Shown here: piece by piece, positions 27,120 to 34,850 of the stretch
Layout of the letters: each line of letters starts with the position of its first letter
Numbering within the stretch: the first letter of the stretch is position 1
Origin: Occallatibacter riparius
Lineage (GTDB): Bacteria > Acidobacteriota > Terriglobia > Terriglobales > Acidobacteriaceae
Direction: 5' to 3'
Assembly: GCF_025264625.1 (NCBI RefSeq)
Contig: NZ_CP093313.1
Location: forward strand, 5,518,001 to 5,582,000
Length of the DNA stretch: 64,000 nucleotides
The notes under the pieces: generated by a model
The model's database searches: none
What the model was told of the DNA's origin: nothing
The model's input: the letters and a program-made list of their open reading frames with translations, nothing else
Position numbers and translations under genes: made by a program

Positions 27120-27818
27120 CTAAGATTGCTTGAGCAACCCCTTGCCGCGAAGATAGCTCTCCATCGCAGCAACCGCATTCTGCCGCCGTTGTCCGGGAAC
27201 CCGAAACTCCGTGCACTCAATCAGCGTCGCACCGCGGCCCTTCCGAGCCCGATCCACGGCCTCGTGCGCCACCCGATACGACCCAACCACATCGTGCCCG
27301 TCGACGACAATCCGCGCCAGTTCCGTCCCCGGCTCCAGTTCAGCGCCGCTCTCCTTACGCGCACCGCGCCGCTTGTGCACCACTTCTTCCCGCAATTCGG
27401 CGACAAAGATCATCGGCAGCCGATGCACCCGCGCAACCTCCAGCGCATCGAGCCATGCCTGTCCGTGTTCAGCACCGCCGAACACCACCGCGACCTTGCC
27501 ACTCTTTCTCGTCTTTTGCGTCAACGCAAAGCCGGCAGCACGTTCCAACTCAGCCCCAAACTGAGCCTTCGACTCGGAACCCGCACGCCCATTCGGCGGC
27601 ATGACCTGCAAAACGTCTGCATCCTGCGCGATCACCACATCGTCCGCGAAAAGATCCTGCGCCACAGCCACGGCCGCCGCATCGAACACCCAACCTTTAC
27701 TGCGTCCACTCCGCGCGCTCGCCTTCACTAACCTGCGATACAACTCCAGCAGCGTCTCATTCGAAATCAGCGAGAACTCCTGCTTCTCTTCCCCAGCACC
27801 GTTCTTCTTCTCACTCAT
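27120..27818 (-). CDS. degenerate E1-alpha-like (TPP dehydrogenase) protein
   Basis: A 232-aa protein resembling the alpha subunit of 2-oxoacid dehydrogenases: LLELYRRLVKASARS at the N-terminus, then HGQAWLDALEVARVHRLPMI, GHDVVGSYRVAHEAVDRARK and PTLIE-like GATLIECTEFRVPGQ, ending YLRGKGLL. Normal E1-alpha is 320-370 aa. Here the TPP-binding GDG...NN motif reads VFGGAEHG ... FVAEL, so cofactor ligands are missing, as is the middle section. It is unlikely to be an active E1; a regulatory or decayed role is possible. No E1-beta or E2 adjoins. Confidence 0.7.
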   Translation of the reverse strand: MSEKKNGAGEEKQEFSLISNETLLELYRRLVKASARSGRSKGWVFDAAAVAVAQDLFADDVVIAQDADVLQVMPPNGRAGSESKAQFGAELERAAGFALTQKTRKSGKVAVVFGGAEHGQAWLDALEVARVHRLPMIFVAELREEVVHKRRGARKESGAELEPGTELARIVVDGHDVVGSYRVAHEAVDRARKGRGATLIECTEFRVPGQRRQNAVAAMESYLRGKGLLKQS

Positions 27819-27846
27819 GCAACAACAATCCTCGCCGCAGACCTGT

Positions 27847-27883
27847 CTTCTATTCCCTACTCCCTATTACCTATTCCCTGCTT
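27847..27883 (+). repeat. TTCCCTA-type pyrimidine tract
   Basis: CTTCTATTCCCTACTCCC and TATTACCTATTCCCTGCTT fill the gap between the argJ stop (27886) and the start of the next minus gene. Confidence 0.6.
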
Positions 27884-27885
27884 CA

Positions 27886-29097
27886 TTACGTCGAGTAATC
27901 CGCATTAATGTGCACGTACTCAGCCGTCAGGTCCGTCGTCCAGAATGTGCACTTGCCTTCGCCCTGGTTGAGCTGGATCGTGATCGAGAACTCCGCCTGC
28001 TGCAGATACGCATGTGCATCGGCTTCGTCGAACTCCTCCGCCCGCCCACCATTGCGGCAGATGCGCTGCTCGCCGAACCAGATGTCAATCTTCTCCGGAT
28101 CGATCTCTGCGCCGGAATAACCAACCGCCGCCATCAGCCTTCCCCAGTTCGGATCGTTCCCTGCCCACGCCGTCTTCACCAGCGGAGAATGCGCAATCGC
28201 CTTCGCAGCCTTCAACGCATCCGCATCGCTGGCCGCTCCTTCAATCCGCAGCTCCACGACATGCGTGATGCCCTCACCGTCGGCTACAACCTGCTTGGCA
28301 AGCGATGTGCAAACCTGCTGCAGAGCAGCCGCGAACTCAGCATTGCCTGTTTCGATCTTCGCTCCGCTCGCGCCGGACGCCAGCAGCAGCACCGTATCGT
28401 TAGTCGACGTGTCGCCGTCTACAGAAATGCGGTTGAAGCTCAACTCGATCGCATCGTTCAGGTACACCTGCAGCACCGCCGGCTCAACATCCGCATCGGT
28501 CATCACATAGACCAGCATCGTCGCGTGCGGCACCAGCTGCGGATGAATCATGCCCGCGCCTTTGCATGTCGCCGCGATGCGCACCTCCGCGCCATTCACA
28601 TCGATGCGTGCAAACGCAGTCTTGTCCACCGTGTCGGTGGTAATAATCGCCTGCGCCACCTGCTGAAAATGATCAGACTCCGAGCCAATCCGAGCCGCCA
28701 GCTCCGGCATCACGGCAATCAGCTTCTCCGCGGGCAACGGCACGCCGATAATTCCTGTCGACGAAGGAAACACCTCATTCACCGCGCAGCCAAACACTTC
28801 CGCCGCAGCCGCGCATGTAGCCCGCGCAGCATCCAATCCGGCCTGTCCCACAGCGCAGTTCGCGTTGCCTGCATTGATGGCCACCACACGCACTCTTCCG
28901 CCAGTCGCGCGCAGATGTTCCTTGTCCACCTGCAGCGGTGCGGCACTCACGCGGTTCGCCGTAAACGCCGCCGCGGCGCTCGCCGGCGCGTCAGCCACAA
29001 TTACCGCAAAGTCAGTCCGTCCGCTGGCCTTGAGACCCGCCTTCGTCGCCCCGAAGCGAAAGCCCCGGGGAATCACCAGTTGTGAAATGTCGCTCAT
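27886..29097 (-). CDS. argJ: bifunctional ornithine acetyltransferase / N-acetylglutamate synthase
   Basis: A 403-aa ArgJ that transfers acetyl from N-acetylornithine to glutamate in the cyclic arginine pathway. The autocleavage site is HATMLVYVMTDA, with nucleophile T193 becoming the new N-terminus of the beta chain. The oxyanion-hole STGIIG motif (T114-G115) and AINAGNANC are present. Start MSDISQLVIPRGF is chosen; the frame extends 18 residues upstream. Length matches the family. No other arg gene adjoins. Confidence 0.95.
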   Translation of the reverse strand: MSDISQLVIPRGFRFGATKAGLKASGRTDFAVIVADAPASAAAAFTANRVSAAPLQVDKEHLRATGGRVRVVAINAGNANCAVGQAGLDAARATCAAAAEVFGCAVNEVFPSSTGIIGVPLPAEKLIAVMPELAARIGSESDHFQQVAQAIITTDTVDKTAFARIDVNGAEVRIAATCKGAGMIHPQLVPHATMLVYVMTDADVEPAVLQVYLNDAIELSFNRISVDGDTSTNDTVLLLASGASGAKIETGNAEFAAALQQVCTSLAKQVVADGEGITHVVELRIEGAASDADALKAAKAIAHSPLVKTAWAGNDPNWGRLMAAVGYSGAEIDPEKIDIWFGEQRICRNGGRAEEFDEADAHAYLQQAEFSITIQLNQGEGKCTFWTTDLTAEYVHINADYST

Positions 29098-29175
29098 TTG
29101 TTCCGGAACCCCGGCGCCAACTAGGCGCGCGGAATGGGATGGTTTCAACAATTTAATCTAGCAGGTGGAGGCCCG

Positions 29176-29976
29176 ATGCAGGCAGCACCGGAAACGCACA
29201 CGCAAGACTTCCTCGAAATGCGCAACGTCAACGTCGCACGCGGCGACCGCATCGTGCTGCACGATGTAAACCTCTCCATCCGCACCGGCGAGCACGTCGC
29301 CATCCTCGGCCCCAACGGCTGCGGAAAATCCACGCTTATCCTCACCATGACGTGCCAGATCTATCCAATGGTGATCGACGGCATGCTTGTGCGCATCTTC
29401 GGCCGCGAGCGCTGGGACCTAACGCAGCTCCGTAAGCACTTCGGTGTTGTCGCTGCCGACCTGCCCGGCGAGCGCACCGCCGTCACCACCGGCCTCGACG
29501 CCGTCACCGCGGGCTTCTTCTCCGCGTCAACCCTCTGGCCCAATCTGCATGTGACAGACGAAATGCGCGAACGTGCCGGCGAAGCTCTCGAGCGCATGGA
29601 AGCCTCGCACCTCTCCGATCAACTAGTCGGCGAAATGTCTGCCGGCGAAAAGCGCCGCATCGTCATCGCCCGCGCGCTCGTCCATCGTCCACAGCAGTTG
29701 TTGCTCGATGAACCTTCGAACGCGCTGGACCTAGCCGCACAGCGCGAACTCCGCGAAACGCTGCGTCGCCTCGCAGCCGAAGGCACAGGCCTCGTCTTGG
29801 TCACGCATCATCTCGGCGACATACTCCCGGAGATCGATCGCATCATCCTCATGCGCGATGGCCGAATAGTCGCCGACGGTCCGCGCACCGAGCTACTCAC
29901 AGAAGCGCGCCTGACCGAGCTCTTCAATGCCCCCGTCCGCATCGGCCATGACGAAGAATGGCTGCATAGCTGGTAG
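29176..29976 (+). CDS. ABC-type ATPase, orphan (ModF/molybdate-like)
   Basis: A 266-aa nucleotide-binding subunit with AGGTGGAGG before the ATG. Walker A is GPNGCGKST, signature MSAGEKRR (in place of LSGGQ), Walker B LLLDEPS, H-loop LVTHH. The deviating signature and RRIVIARALVHRPQQLLLDE pattern are like ModF/YdiF-type single ATPases. No permease or binding protein gene is nearby, so the partner is unknown. It starts divergently from argJ with 78 bases between. Confidence 0.9.
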   Translation: MQAAPETHTQDFLEMRNVNVARGDRIVLHDVNLSIRTGEHVAILGPNGCGKSTLILTMTCQIYPMVIDGMLVRIFGRERWDLTQLRKHFGVVAADLPGERTAVTTGLDAVTAGFFSASTLWPNLHVTDEMRERAGEALERMEASHLSDQLVGEMSAGEKRRIVIARALVHRPQQLLLDEPSNALDLAAQRELRETLRRLAAEGTGLVLVTHHLGDILPEIDRIILMRDGRIVADGPRTELLTEARLTELFNAPVRIGHDEEWLHSW

Positions 29977-30022
29977 CCATGCAGCCATTCCTTCTGCCGA
30001 CAGGCAAGGCCATGCTAAGAGA

Positions 30023-30466
30023 CTACGCACGCACCTCAGCCGCCATCCGCACCGGCTTCAGACTTACCGTTGCGGCGAACAAGCAGCCCACCACCAGAAC
30101 ATCCCACACCGTCGGAATGGGAAAGAAGAACATACCGGCAAGAATCGTGAGCGCCGTGTACCCCACTGTGAAAACCGCCACAATGGGCCGCAGCCGCACT
30201 CCCTGCTGTGCCACAGCCGAGGCGAGCAGCCAGAACACCACCGCCTCCATCACCATCGATACCGTCATGCATAGCCCGAACCCGATGAAGAACATCCAGT
30301 AGCTGCGATCCTGTCCCATCACTAAAAAGTGATTGGACTTCATCGCGGCATACGCGGTCTCCGCCGCTCCCGGCAATGGCTTCCCGAACACACCACCCAC
30401 GGTATGCAGCACCGACTGGATCCCTACCAGCACAGCAGCCGTCCGCAAGAAGATCGCAGCCCTCAT
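30023..30466 (-). CDS. four-helix membrane protein, unknown function
   Basis: A 147-aa protein with helices at residues 8-25, 55-80 (YWMFFIGFGLCMTVSMVMEA), 90-112 (PIVAVFTVGYTALTILAGMF) and 120-138. A GQDRSYWMFFIGFGL motif recurs in small membrane proteins associated with SRPBCC/ArsR operons in my recollection, but no function is known. It overlaps the SRPBCC gene by four bases, forming the third member of an ArsR-led operon. Confidence 0.75.
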   Translation of the reverse strand: MRAAIFLRTAAVLVGIQSVLHTVGGVFGKPLPGAAETAYAAMKSNHFLVMGQDRSYWMFFIGFGLCMTVSMVMEAVVFWLLASAVAQQGVRLRPIVAVFTVGYTALTILAGMFFFPIPTVWDVLVVGCLFAATVSLKPVRMAAEVRA

Positions 30467-30969
30467 AGCGCATCCTCCTCATCCACCTTCTTCGCGAATG
30501 CCTCGAGAATGGAAACCCATGCACCCGGCCCATCGAAGAGGGCACGCAGTTGCTCCCAGCCCTCGCCGTGGCGCTCCAGATGACTATGAATCAACTCCAC
30601 AACCGTAGTCCCCTCATCCACAGCCGTAAACCGCACCTCCACCTCGCTGGCCTTCGCGGGATCCATATCGGCCACCCAGTCCGGCGAGTCGTGCCCCGGC
30701 CCCACATGCCATGAGAGGCGCACCCCATTCGGCGGATCCCACCCCTGCACTGTGCCCCAGTCGCACTCCTGGCCCGTCACCGTGCGCTCATACCAGCGGC
30801 CGCCCACGCGCGGCTCCACCACAATCAGCTCAAACGGATCTTTCTGGATATGGTGTGTCGCCGGCCACCACGTCTCCATCTGCTCCACAAACACGCTGAA
30901 GGCCCGCTCCCTCGATGCCTTTACCCGCACACTCTTAATTACGACGGCTGCTTCCACGCTGCTTTCCAC
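30463..30969 (-). CDS. SRPBCC (AHSA1/START-like) domain protein
   Basis: A 168-aa protein of the activator-of-Hsp90-like class: VIKSVRVKASRERAFSVFVE, GGRWYERTVTGQECDWGTVQ, NGVRLSWHVGPG, TTVVELIHSHLERHGEGWEQ. SRPBCC folds bind hydrophobic ligands. It lies between an ArsR regulator and a membrane protein gene, a common arrangement in which the regulator responds to the ligand or stress the operon handles. Confidence 0.88.
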   Translation of the reverse strand: MESSVEAAVVIKSVRVKASRERAFSVFVEQMETWWPATHHIQKDPFELIVVEPRVGGRWYERTVTGQECDWGTVQGWDPPNGVRLSWHVGPGHDSPDWVADMDPAKASEVEVRFTAVDEGTTVVELIHSHLERHGEGWEQLRALFDGPGAWVSILEAFAKKVDEEDAL

Positions 30970-31288
30970 CCCTCACCTCCTTGGCTGGTTTCTCCACCGC
31001 TTCCTGAAAACTGCTCAGCGCCTTCGTCCACATCTGGTCGAAGTGCGCTCTCAGCCGCGCTACGCCTTCCGGGTCCAGCTGATACAACCTCCGTGTTCCA
31101 TCGCGCCTGTCCTGCACTAGTCCCGCATCCTTCAGCACCTTCAGGTGCTGCGACACCGCCGGACGACTCACCGGCAGCGTGTCCGCAATCTCGTTCACCG
31201 CGAGCGGCCCGTTCGCCAGCCGCTGGAAAATCGCCATCCGCGTCGCATCACCCAGGGCATCCAATCCGGCTTGTAGGTAAGTATCCAC
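30935..31288 (-). CDS. ArsR-family winged-helix repressor
   Basis: A 117-aa regulator: LDALGDATRMAIFQRLANGP, helix-turn-helix VSRPAVSQHLKVLKDAGLVQ and wing RRDGTRRLYQL. No metal-ligand cysteines are visible, so it is not an ArsR/SmtB metal sensor in the classic sense. The start is GTG inside a 14-bp perfect palindrome (31286-31299). Its 3' end overlaps the SRPBCC gene by 35 bases. Confidence 0.92.
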   Translation of the reverse strand: MDTYLQAGLDALGDATRMAIFQRLANGPLAVNEIADTLPVSRPAVSQHLKVLKDAGLVQDRRDGTRRLYQLDPEGVARLRAHFDQMWTKALSSFQEAVEKPAKEVRGGKQRGSSRRN

Positions 31289-31299
31289 TTACGTAAGTG
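31286..31299. promoter_or_regulatory. candidate ArsR operator overlapping the GTG start
   Basis: CACTTACGTAAGTG is a perfect 14-bp palindrome. Its left end is the GTG start codon of the repressor, so bound repressor would block initiation near the gene start. A partial copy (GTAAGTAT) lies next to it at 31277-31284. Confidence 0.6.
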
Positions 31300-31349
31300 A
31301 ACACTAACCATTGTGCGCATGTCAACGAAAATTTCACGTGCGCCCAGAT

Positions 31350-31387
31350 CCTTTGTTCCCTCTTGCCTGTTCCCTGTTCCCTGCTTT
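31350..31387 (+). repeat. TTCCCTG-type pyrimidine tract
   Basis: CTTTGTTCCCTCTTGCC and TGTTCCCTGTTCCCTGCTTT lie between the ArsR and aldo/keto reductase genes. Confidence 0.55.
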
Positions 31388-31443
31388 CCTGCTACCATTC
31401 ACCCAATCGGTTTACCCCGAGCCGATTCACCTGGAGGTCCCGC

Positions 31444-32319
31444 ATGAACGGCTACTCCCGTCGCGATTTCCTCAAGACCGGCATCGCTGTCGGCACAATC
31501 GCTACCGCCGCTCCCCTCGTCGCTGAAAAGCGCACCGCCCTCGACAAGGTCACGCTCGGTAAGTCCGGCGTCCAGGTCACGCGGCTCGCCTTCGGCACCG
31601 GCTCCTTCAACGGTCATGTACAGTACTCGCTTGGGCAGAAGGACTTCAGCAAGCTCGTGGCCTACGCCTACGAGCGCGGCATCCGCTTCTTTGAGACAGC
31701 AGAGTCCTACATGACACCCGCCATGCTCGGCGAAGCCCTTAAGCCCTACCCCCGCGACAGCTACGTGCTCATGACCAAGGTGACCACAAACAGTGGCGAT
31801 CCGCATCAGCGCTTCGAAGACATGCTGCGCACGCACAAGATGGAATACTTCGACATCATGCTGCTGCACTGGCAGCATGAAGGCAACTGGGTCTCGGATA
31901 CCAAAAACTGGCAGGACGCTATTGACCACCTCCAGTCGAAGAAAACTATCCTCTCGCGCGGTGCCAGCTTCCACGGCCTGCCCGCCCTGCGCCAGGCGCC
32001 CGGCAATCCGTGGCTTCAGGTCGCCATGATCCGCATGAACCACAAGGGCACCCGCATGGACGGCAACGTCTACAACGAGGGCAACAACCCCGACGGCATC
32101 CAGGAAGTCGTCAAGCATGTCCATCAGGTCCAAAAAGATGGCATGGGCGTGATCAGCATGAAGCTCGTCGGCGACGGCACCTTCACCCAGCACGAAGACC
32201 GCGTCGCCGCCATGCGCTTCGCCTTCCAGACCGCCAAGATCGACTGCGCCACCGTCGGCTTCAAGAGCAATCAGGAAATCGACGAAGCCATCGACAACAT
32301 GAACCTGGCGCTCACGTAG
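31444..32319 (+). CDS. Tat-exported aldo/keto reductase family protein
   Basis: A 291-aa protein starting MNGYSRRDFLKTGIAVGTIA with a twin-arginine signal (SRRDFLK) and TGGAGGT upstream. The AKR barrel has VTLGKSGVQVTRLAFGTGSF, AYERGIRFFETAESYMTPAM (catalytic Asp position is E, Tyr present), KVTTNSGDP, and DIMLLHWQHEGNW. Tat export implies folding with a cofactor before export; the exact substrate is unknown. A perfect terminator hairpin follows 30 bases after the stop. Confidence 0.87.
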   Translation: MNGYSRRDFLKTGIAVGTIATAAPLVAEKRTALDKVTLGKSGVQVTRLAFGTGSFNGHVQYSLGQKDFSKLVAYAYERGIRFFETAESYMTPAMLGEALKPYPRDSYVLMTKVTTNSGDPHQRFEDMLRTHKMEYFDIMLLHWQHEGNWVSDTKNWQDAIDHLQSKKTILSRGASFHGLPALRQAPGNPWLQVAMIRMNHKGTRMDGNVYNEGNNPDGIQEVVKHVHQVQKDGMGVISMKLVGDGTFTQHEDRVAAMRFAFQTAKIDCATVGFKSNQEIDEAIDNMNLALT

Positions 32320-32348
32320 ACGCAGTTCATCGGTTCAGTTCCGAAGCC

Positions 32349-32382
32349 AAAAGGGACATCGAGCACACTCGATGTCCCTTTT
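32349..32382 (+). terminator. Rho-independent terminator of the aldo/keto reductase gene
   Basis: AAAAGGGACATCGAG and CTCGATGTCCCTTTT form a perfect 15-bp stem with CACA loop and a U-rich 3' arm. Confidence 0.9.
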
Positions 32383-32418
32383 GCTTTGCCCCTCCGCCAC
32401 GTCGCCGCTCCAACCCCG

Positions 32419-32447
32419 TTGACAAACTAGTTACCCAGGGATATTTT
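32419..32447 (+). promoter_or_regulatory. strong sigma-70-like promoter
   Basis: TTGACA (32419-32424), exactly 17 bases, then TATTTT (32442-32447). It is the best promoter in the window and faces a region without a normal gene. Confidence 0.75.
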
Positions 32448-32453
32448 GAAAAT

Positions 32454-32680
32454 ACACGGGAAAGGAGGTTGATCCAGCTGATGAAATCTGACTGTAATAG
32501 TTGCTACCAACGTGAGGTGACTGAGGCCTAGGGCATCGCGCCCCAGACCTGGTTGTAAGTCCCCAGCGGAAATCAACCCGCCGGGCCAAACGGACTCGCG
32601 GCAGCGCGATGGCCTTAGTCCAATCCCAACAGATCACCGGCAACGGCTCGGGAAACTCCTCCCGGGCCGTTGTTGCGTTT
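32454..32680 (+). ncRNA. candidate structured small RNA or leader (unknown class)
   Basis: The span runs from the predicted start of the 32419 promoter to the terminator at 32641-32672. GACTGAGGCC (about 32519-32528) pairs with GGCCTTAGTC (32611-32620), and ATCGCGC pairs with GCGCGAT inside it, enclosing about 70 bases with a smaller GGTTG/CAACC hairpin. A 16-codon frame at 32481-32531 (MKSDCNSCYQREVTEA) follows AAAGGAGGT by 12 bases. I cannot assign it to 6S RNA, tmRNA, SRP or a known riboswitch. Confidence 0.5.
32641..32680 (+). terminator. terminator hairpin of the small RNA unit
   Basis: CAACGGCTCGGGA (32641-32653) pairs with TCCCGGGCCGTTG (32660-32672), 13 bp with one G-T pair, loop AACTCC, then TTGCGTTT. 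Confidence 0.75.
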
Positions 32681-32710
32681 GGCCTCAACCTCGCTACGTC
32701 GGCAGTACTG

Positions 32711-32740
32711 TTTTCTAATCCCTATTCCCTACTCCCTACC
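32711..32740 (+). repeat. TTCCCTA-type pyrimidine tract
   Basis: TTTTCTAATCCCTATTCCC, then TACTCCCTACC, close to the Sel1 gene stop. Confidence 0.5.
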
Positions 32741-32765
32741 TCCAAAACCTCGCTCCCTCACCGAT

Positions 32766-33878
32766 TTATTCGCCGCTTCCAGCCCTCGCGCTCGCCCCCA
32801 TCACGGCAGTCATGCGCAAATGATCAGCCCGGTCTGCGCCCGACAAAAACACAATCGGCTTAGGATGCTGCGCAAACCACTTCTGCGCTTCGGCCGCCAC
32901 CCTGGTCTGCTCGCTCTCTGAAAGCATCCCACGCAGCGCTCGCAGATCGCGGTCTACCGTCTGCTTTGCAATCTCACCGCCCTGGAGTTCGCTAAGCGTA
33001 AACCAGTAGTACGCCCGCGCCACATCCGAGGCCTCGCCGAAGCCGCCGCCCCCGCGCGCCAACACACCAAGCACCGCTGACGACTTCCAAATCCCCACGC
33101 TGGATGCTTCTTCCAGCAGCATCCGCGCTTCCTGGGGCGACTCTGACAACTCCGGCTCGTTCACCAGCAGCCGCCCCAGCGCATGTTGCGCAGGAGCATA
33201 TCCCTTATCAGCCGAAGAGCGAAACCATTCCGCAGCCTTGCGCAGATCGCGCGCATGATCATCGCACTCTGAGTACAGCAAGCCCAGATCGTACGCTGCG
33301 ATTGGATCATGCAATTTGGCGCCCTGTGCAAACCATTTCTCTGCAGCACCGATATCCGGCGGCCCGTCCAGCCCGATGTAGTCGATGTGTCCCAGGTAGT
33401 CCGCGGCGAGTCCATTGCCCTTCTCAAGGGCCTCTTCAAACAAGTGCCGCGCAGCCGACGCGTTCCTCGGTGTTCCGATCCCGTTCAGATAAGCCACACC
33501 CAGGTTCACCTTGCCCCATACCAATCCCGAAGCCGACGCAAGCTGATACCAGTGGAACGCCCGCACCGGGTCAACCGGCACGCCTATACCCGCTTGATAA
33601 AAGAAGCCAATCTGGTTTTCTGCCTGCGGATTGCCCCGCCGCGCCGCCTGCTCGTACCAGTGCGCGGCCTGCGCCATGTCCTGTTTCACTCCCGCGCCGG
33701 TGAGATAGGCCTCCGCCAGCTCCAGCTGCTGCGTCGGATCGCCCTTCTCTGCGCGTTTGCGAAGCTGATCGAAATGCTTGTCGCTGCTGGCTCCTGCCGG
33801 CACGCTTTGCAGAAAGATAGTAACGGCCGCAAAAACCAGAAGGACTCTGGAAGCGATTGACCGAAACAGGATACCCAT
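32766..33878 (-). CDS. secreted Sel1-repeat protein
   Basis: A 370-aa protein starting MGILFRSIASRVLLVFAAVT with a signal peptide ending near GASS. About seven Sel1 units of 36 residues follow: QLELAEAYLTGAGVKQDMAQ, AENQIGFFYQAGIGVPVDPV, GKVNLGVAYLNGIGTPRNAS, AAYDLGLLYSECDDHARDLR and others, forming an alpha solenoid for protein binding. A non-repeat tail (FLSGADRADHLRMTAVMGAS) closes it. Sel1 proteins scaffold signalling or envelope complexes; the partner here is unknown. Confidence 0.88.
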   Translation of the reverse strand: MGILFRSIASRVLLVFAAVTIFLQSVPAGASSDKHFDQLRKRAEKGDPTQQLELAEAYLTGAGVKQDMAQAAHWYEQAARRGNPQAENQIGFFYQAGIGVPVDPVRAFHWYQLASASGLVWGKVNLGVAYLNGIGTPRNASAARHLFEEALEKGNGLAADYLGHIDYIGLDGPPDIGAAEKWFAQGAKLHDPIAAYDLGLLYSECDDHARDLRKAAEWFRSSADKGYAPAQHALGRLLVNEPELSESPQEARMLLEEASSVGIWKSSAVLGVLARGGGGFGEASDVARAYYWFTLSELQGGEIAKQTVDRDLRALRGMLSESEQTRVAAEAQKWFAQHPKPIVFLSGADRADHLRMTAVMGASARAGSGE

Positions 33879-34276
33879 GGCCCCTCCCCAACCCGACACA
33901 AGCCCCGAAGGGCAGCATCAGAGGCCGTAACGGCCGTTTCCGCCCGCGATAGGCATCGCGTAGAGCGAGAATCTCCGTTCGCGGACTTGTGGATTATAGT
34001 CCGCAAATTTACACAATGTTAACAATAGGAAATGTGTCCTGCGTCATAGCTGTTCGGCCGGCAGCACCTCGACAGGACACTTGTGAGATGTGAACTGAGA
34101 AAGGATGGAGAAAAGCAAGGCGCGGACCCACGCCCGCACAATTCACTCACTCTTGGAATGAAGTCGCGCCGATCTGCTGATCGGCCCTTCTGCGGCGCTT
34201 TGCCTTGCACAACCGGACTGCCGTCGCGGCAACCGCAGTCAAAATCTAATCAGTAACGAGTCTCGACCTACTCGGT
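33879..34276. other. intergenic stretch with two small inverted repeats
   Basis: No credible gene. GTGTCCTG (34034-34041) and CAGGACAC (34073-34080) form an 8-bp inverted repeat. GCCGATC TGCT GATCGGC (34168-34185) is a short hairpin. It may hold the promoter of the Sel1 gene, but no clear boxes are seen. Confidence 0.4.
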
Positions 34277-34804
34277 CTATTTCTCCGCGCCCTCTTTGGC
34301 GCCATGCACCGCGCCCTCCGTAGTGCTCTTCGTCTTATCCCAAATCTTCTTCGTGCCATGGGCCGTTGCATGAGCCGCGTTCTTCGAGCCCCTCTCAGTC
34401 GCATCGGCAGCCTTCTTCGATTCCTGCGAAGTGGCGCGCGCCACTTGCTTCGTGTCCTTCTCCGTTGCGTGTGCTGCCTTCTGCGTCTCCGCCTTTGTTT
34501 CGTGCGCAGCCTTCTGGGTACCATGCTCGGTCGCGTGAGTGGCCTTCACAGCACCGTGCTCAGTTGCGTGGGCGGCCTTCCTGGTGCCGTTTGCCGTTGC
34601 GTGAGCCGCCGTGGTGGACCCCGTCTTGACTTCGTGCCCAGCATCCTTCGCTGCGGCCTTCGTGTCTTGACCGGCGGCCTTCACGTCCTGTTTAACGCTG
34701 CCGTCCTGGCTTGCAGCGGTCGGCTGACTCCATCCCGGAGCATGCACGAGAAACACGGTGATGGCTGCGACAAGCATCGGGCTGAGTGTCCGCGGTGGTC
34801 TCAT
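34277..34804 (-). CDS. exported LEA-like protein with 11-residue repeats
   Basis: A 175-aa protein with signal peptide MRPPRTLSPMLVAAITVFLV to GWSQ (ATG 34816 is an alternative). The rest is built from 11-mers in register: KAAHATEHGTQ, KAAHETKAETQ, KAAHATEKDTK, KAADATERGSK, NAAHATAHGTK. Spacing, A/K/T/E content and lack of other residues match group-3 late-embryogenesis-abundant (LEA_4) proteins, which protect proteins and membranes on drying. The His enrichment is atypical. Predicted periplasmic and disordered until dehydrated. Confidence 0.7.
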   Translation of the reverse strand: MRPPRTLSPMLVAAITVFLVHAPGWSQPTAASQDGSVKQDVKAAGQDTKAAAKDAGHEVKTGSTTAAHATANGTRKAAHATEHGAVKATHATEHGTQKAAHETKAETQKAAHATEKDTKQVARATSQESKKAADATERGSKNAAHATAHGTKKIWDKTKSTTEGAVHGAKEGAEK

Positions 34805-34850
34805 GCCCCGGAGCATACATGCACCGCTTGAAATCAGACAAGAAATATCC

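Noticed and set aside
32460..32475. AAAGGAGGTTGATCC resembling the complement of the 16S rRNA 3' end
   Set aside because: One extra base and no rRNA around it; it is explained as a strong Shine-Dalgarno sequence.
32476..32580. CTGATGA ... GAAA, hammerhead ribozyme core words
   Set aside because: The stems needed directly next to the core words are absent, so the match is considered chance.
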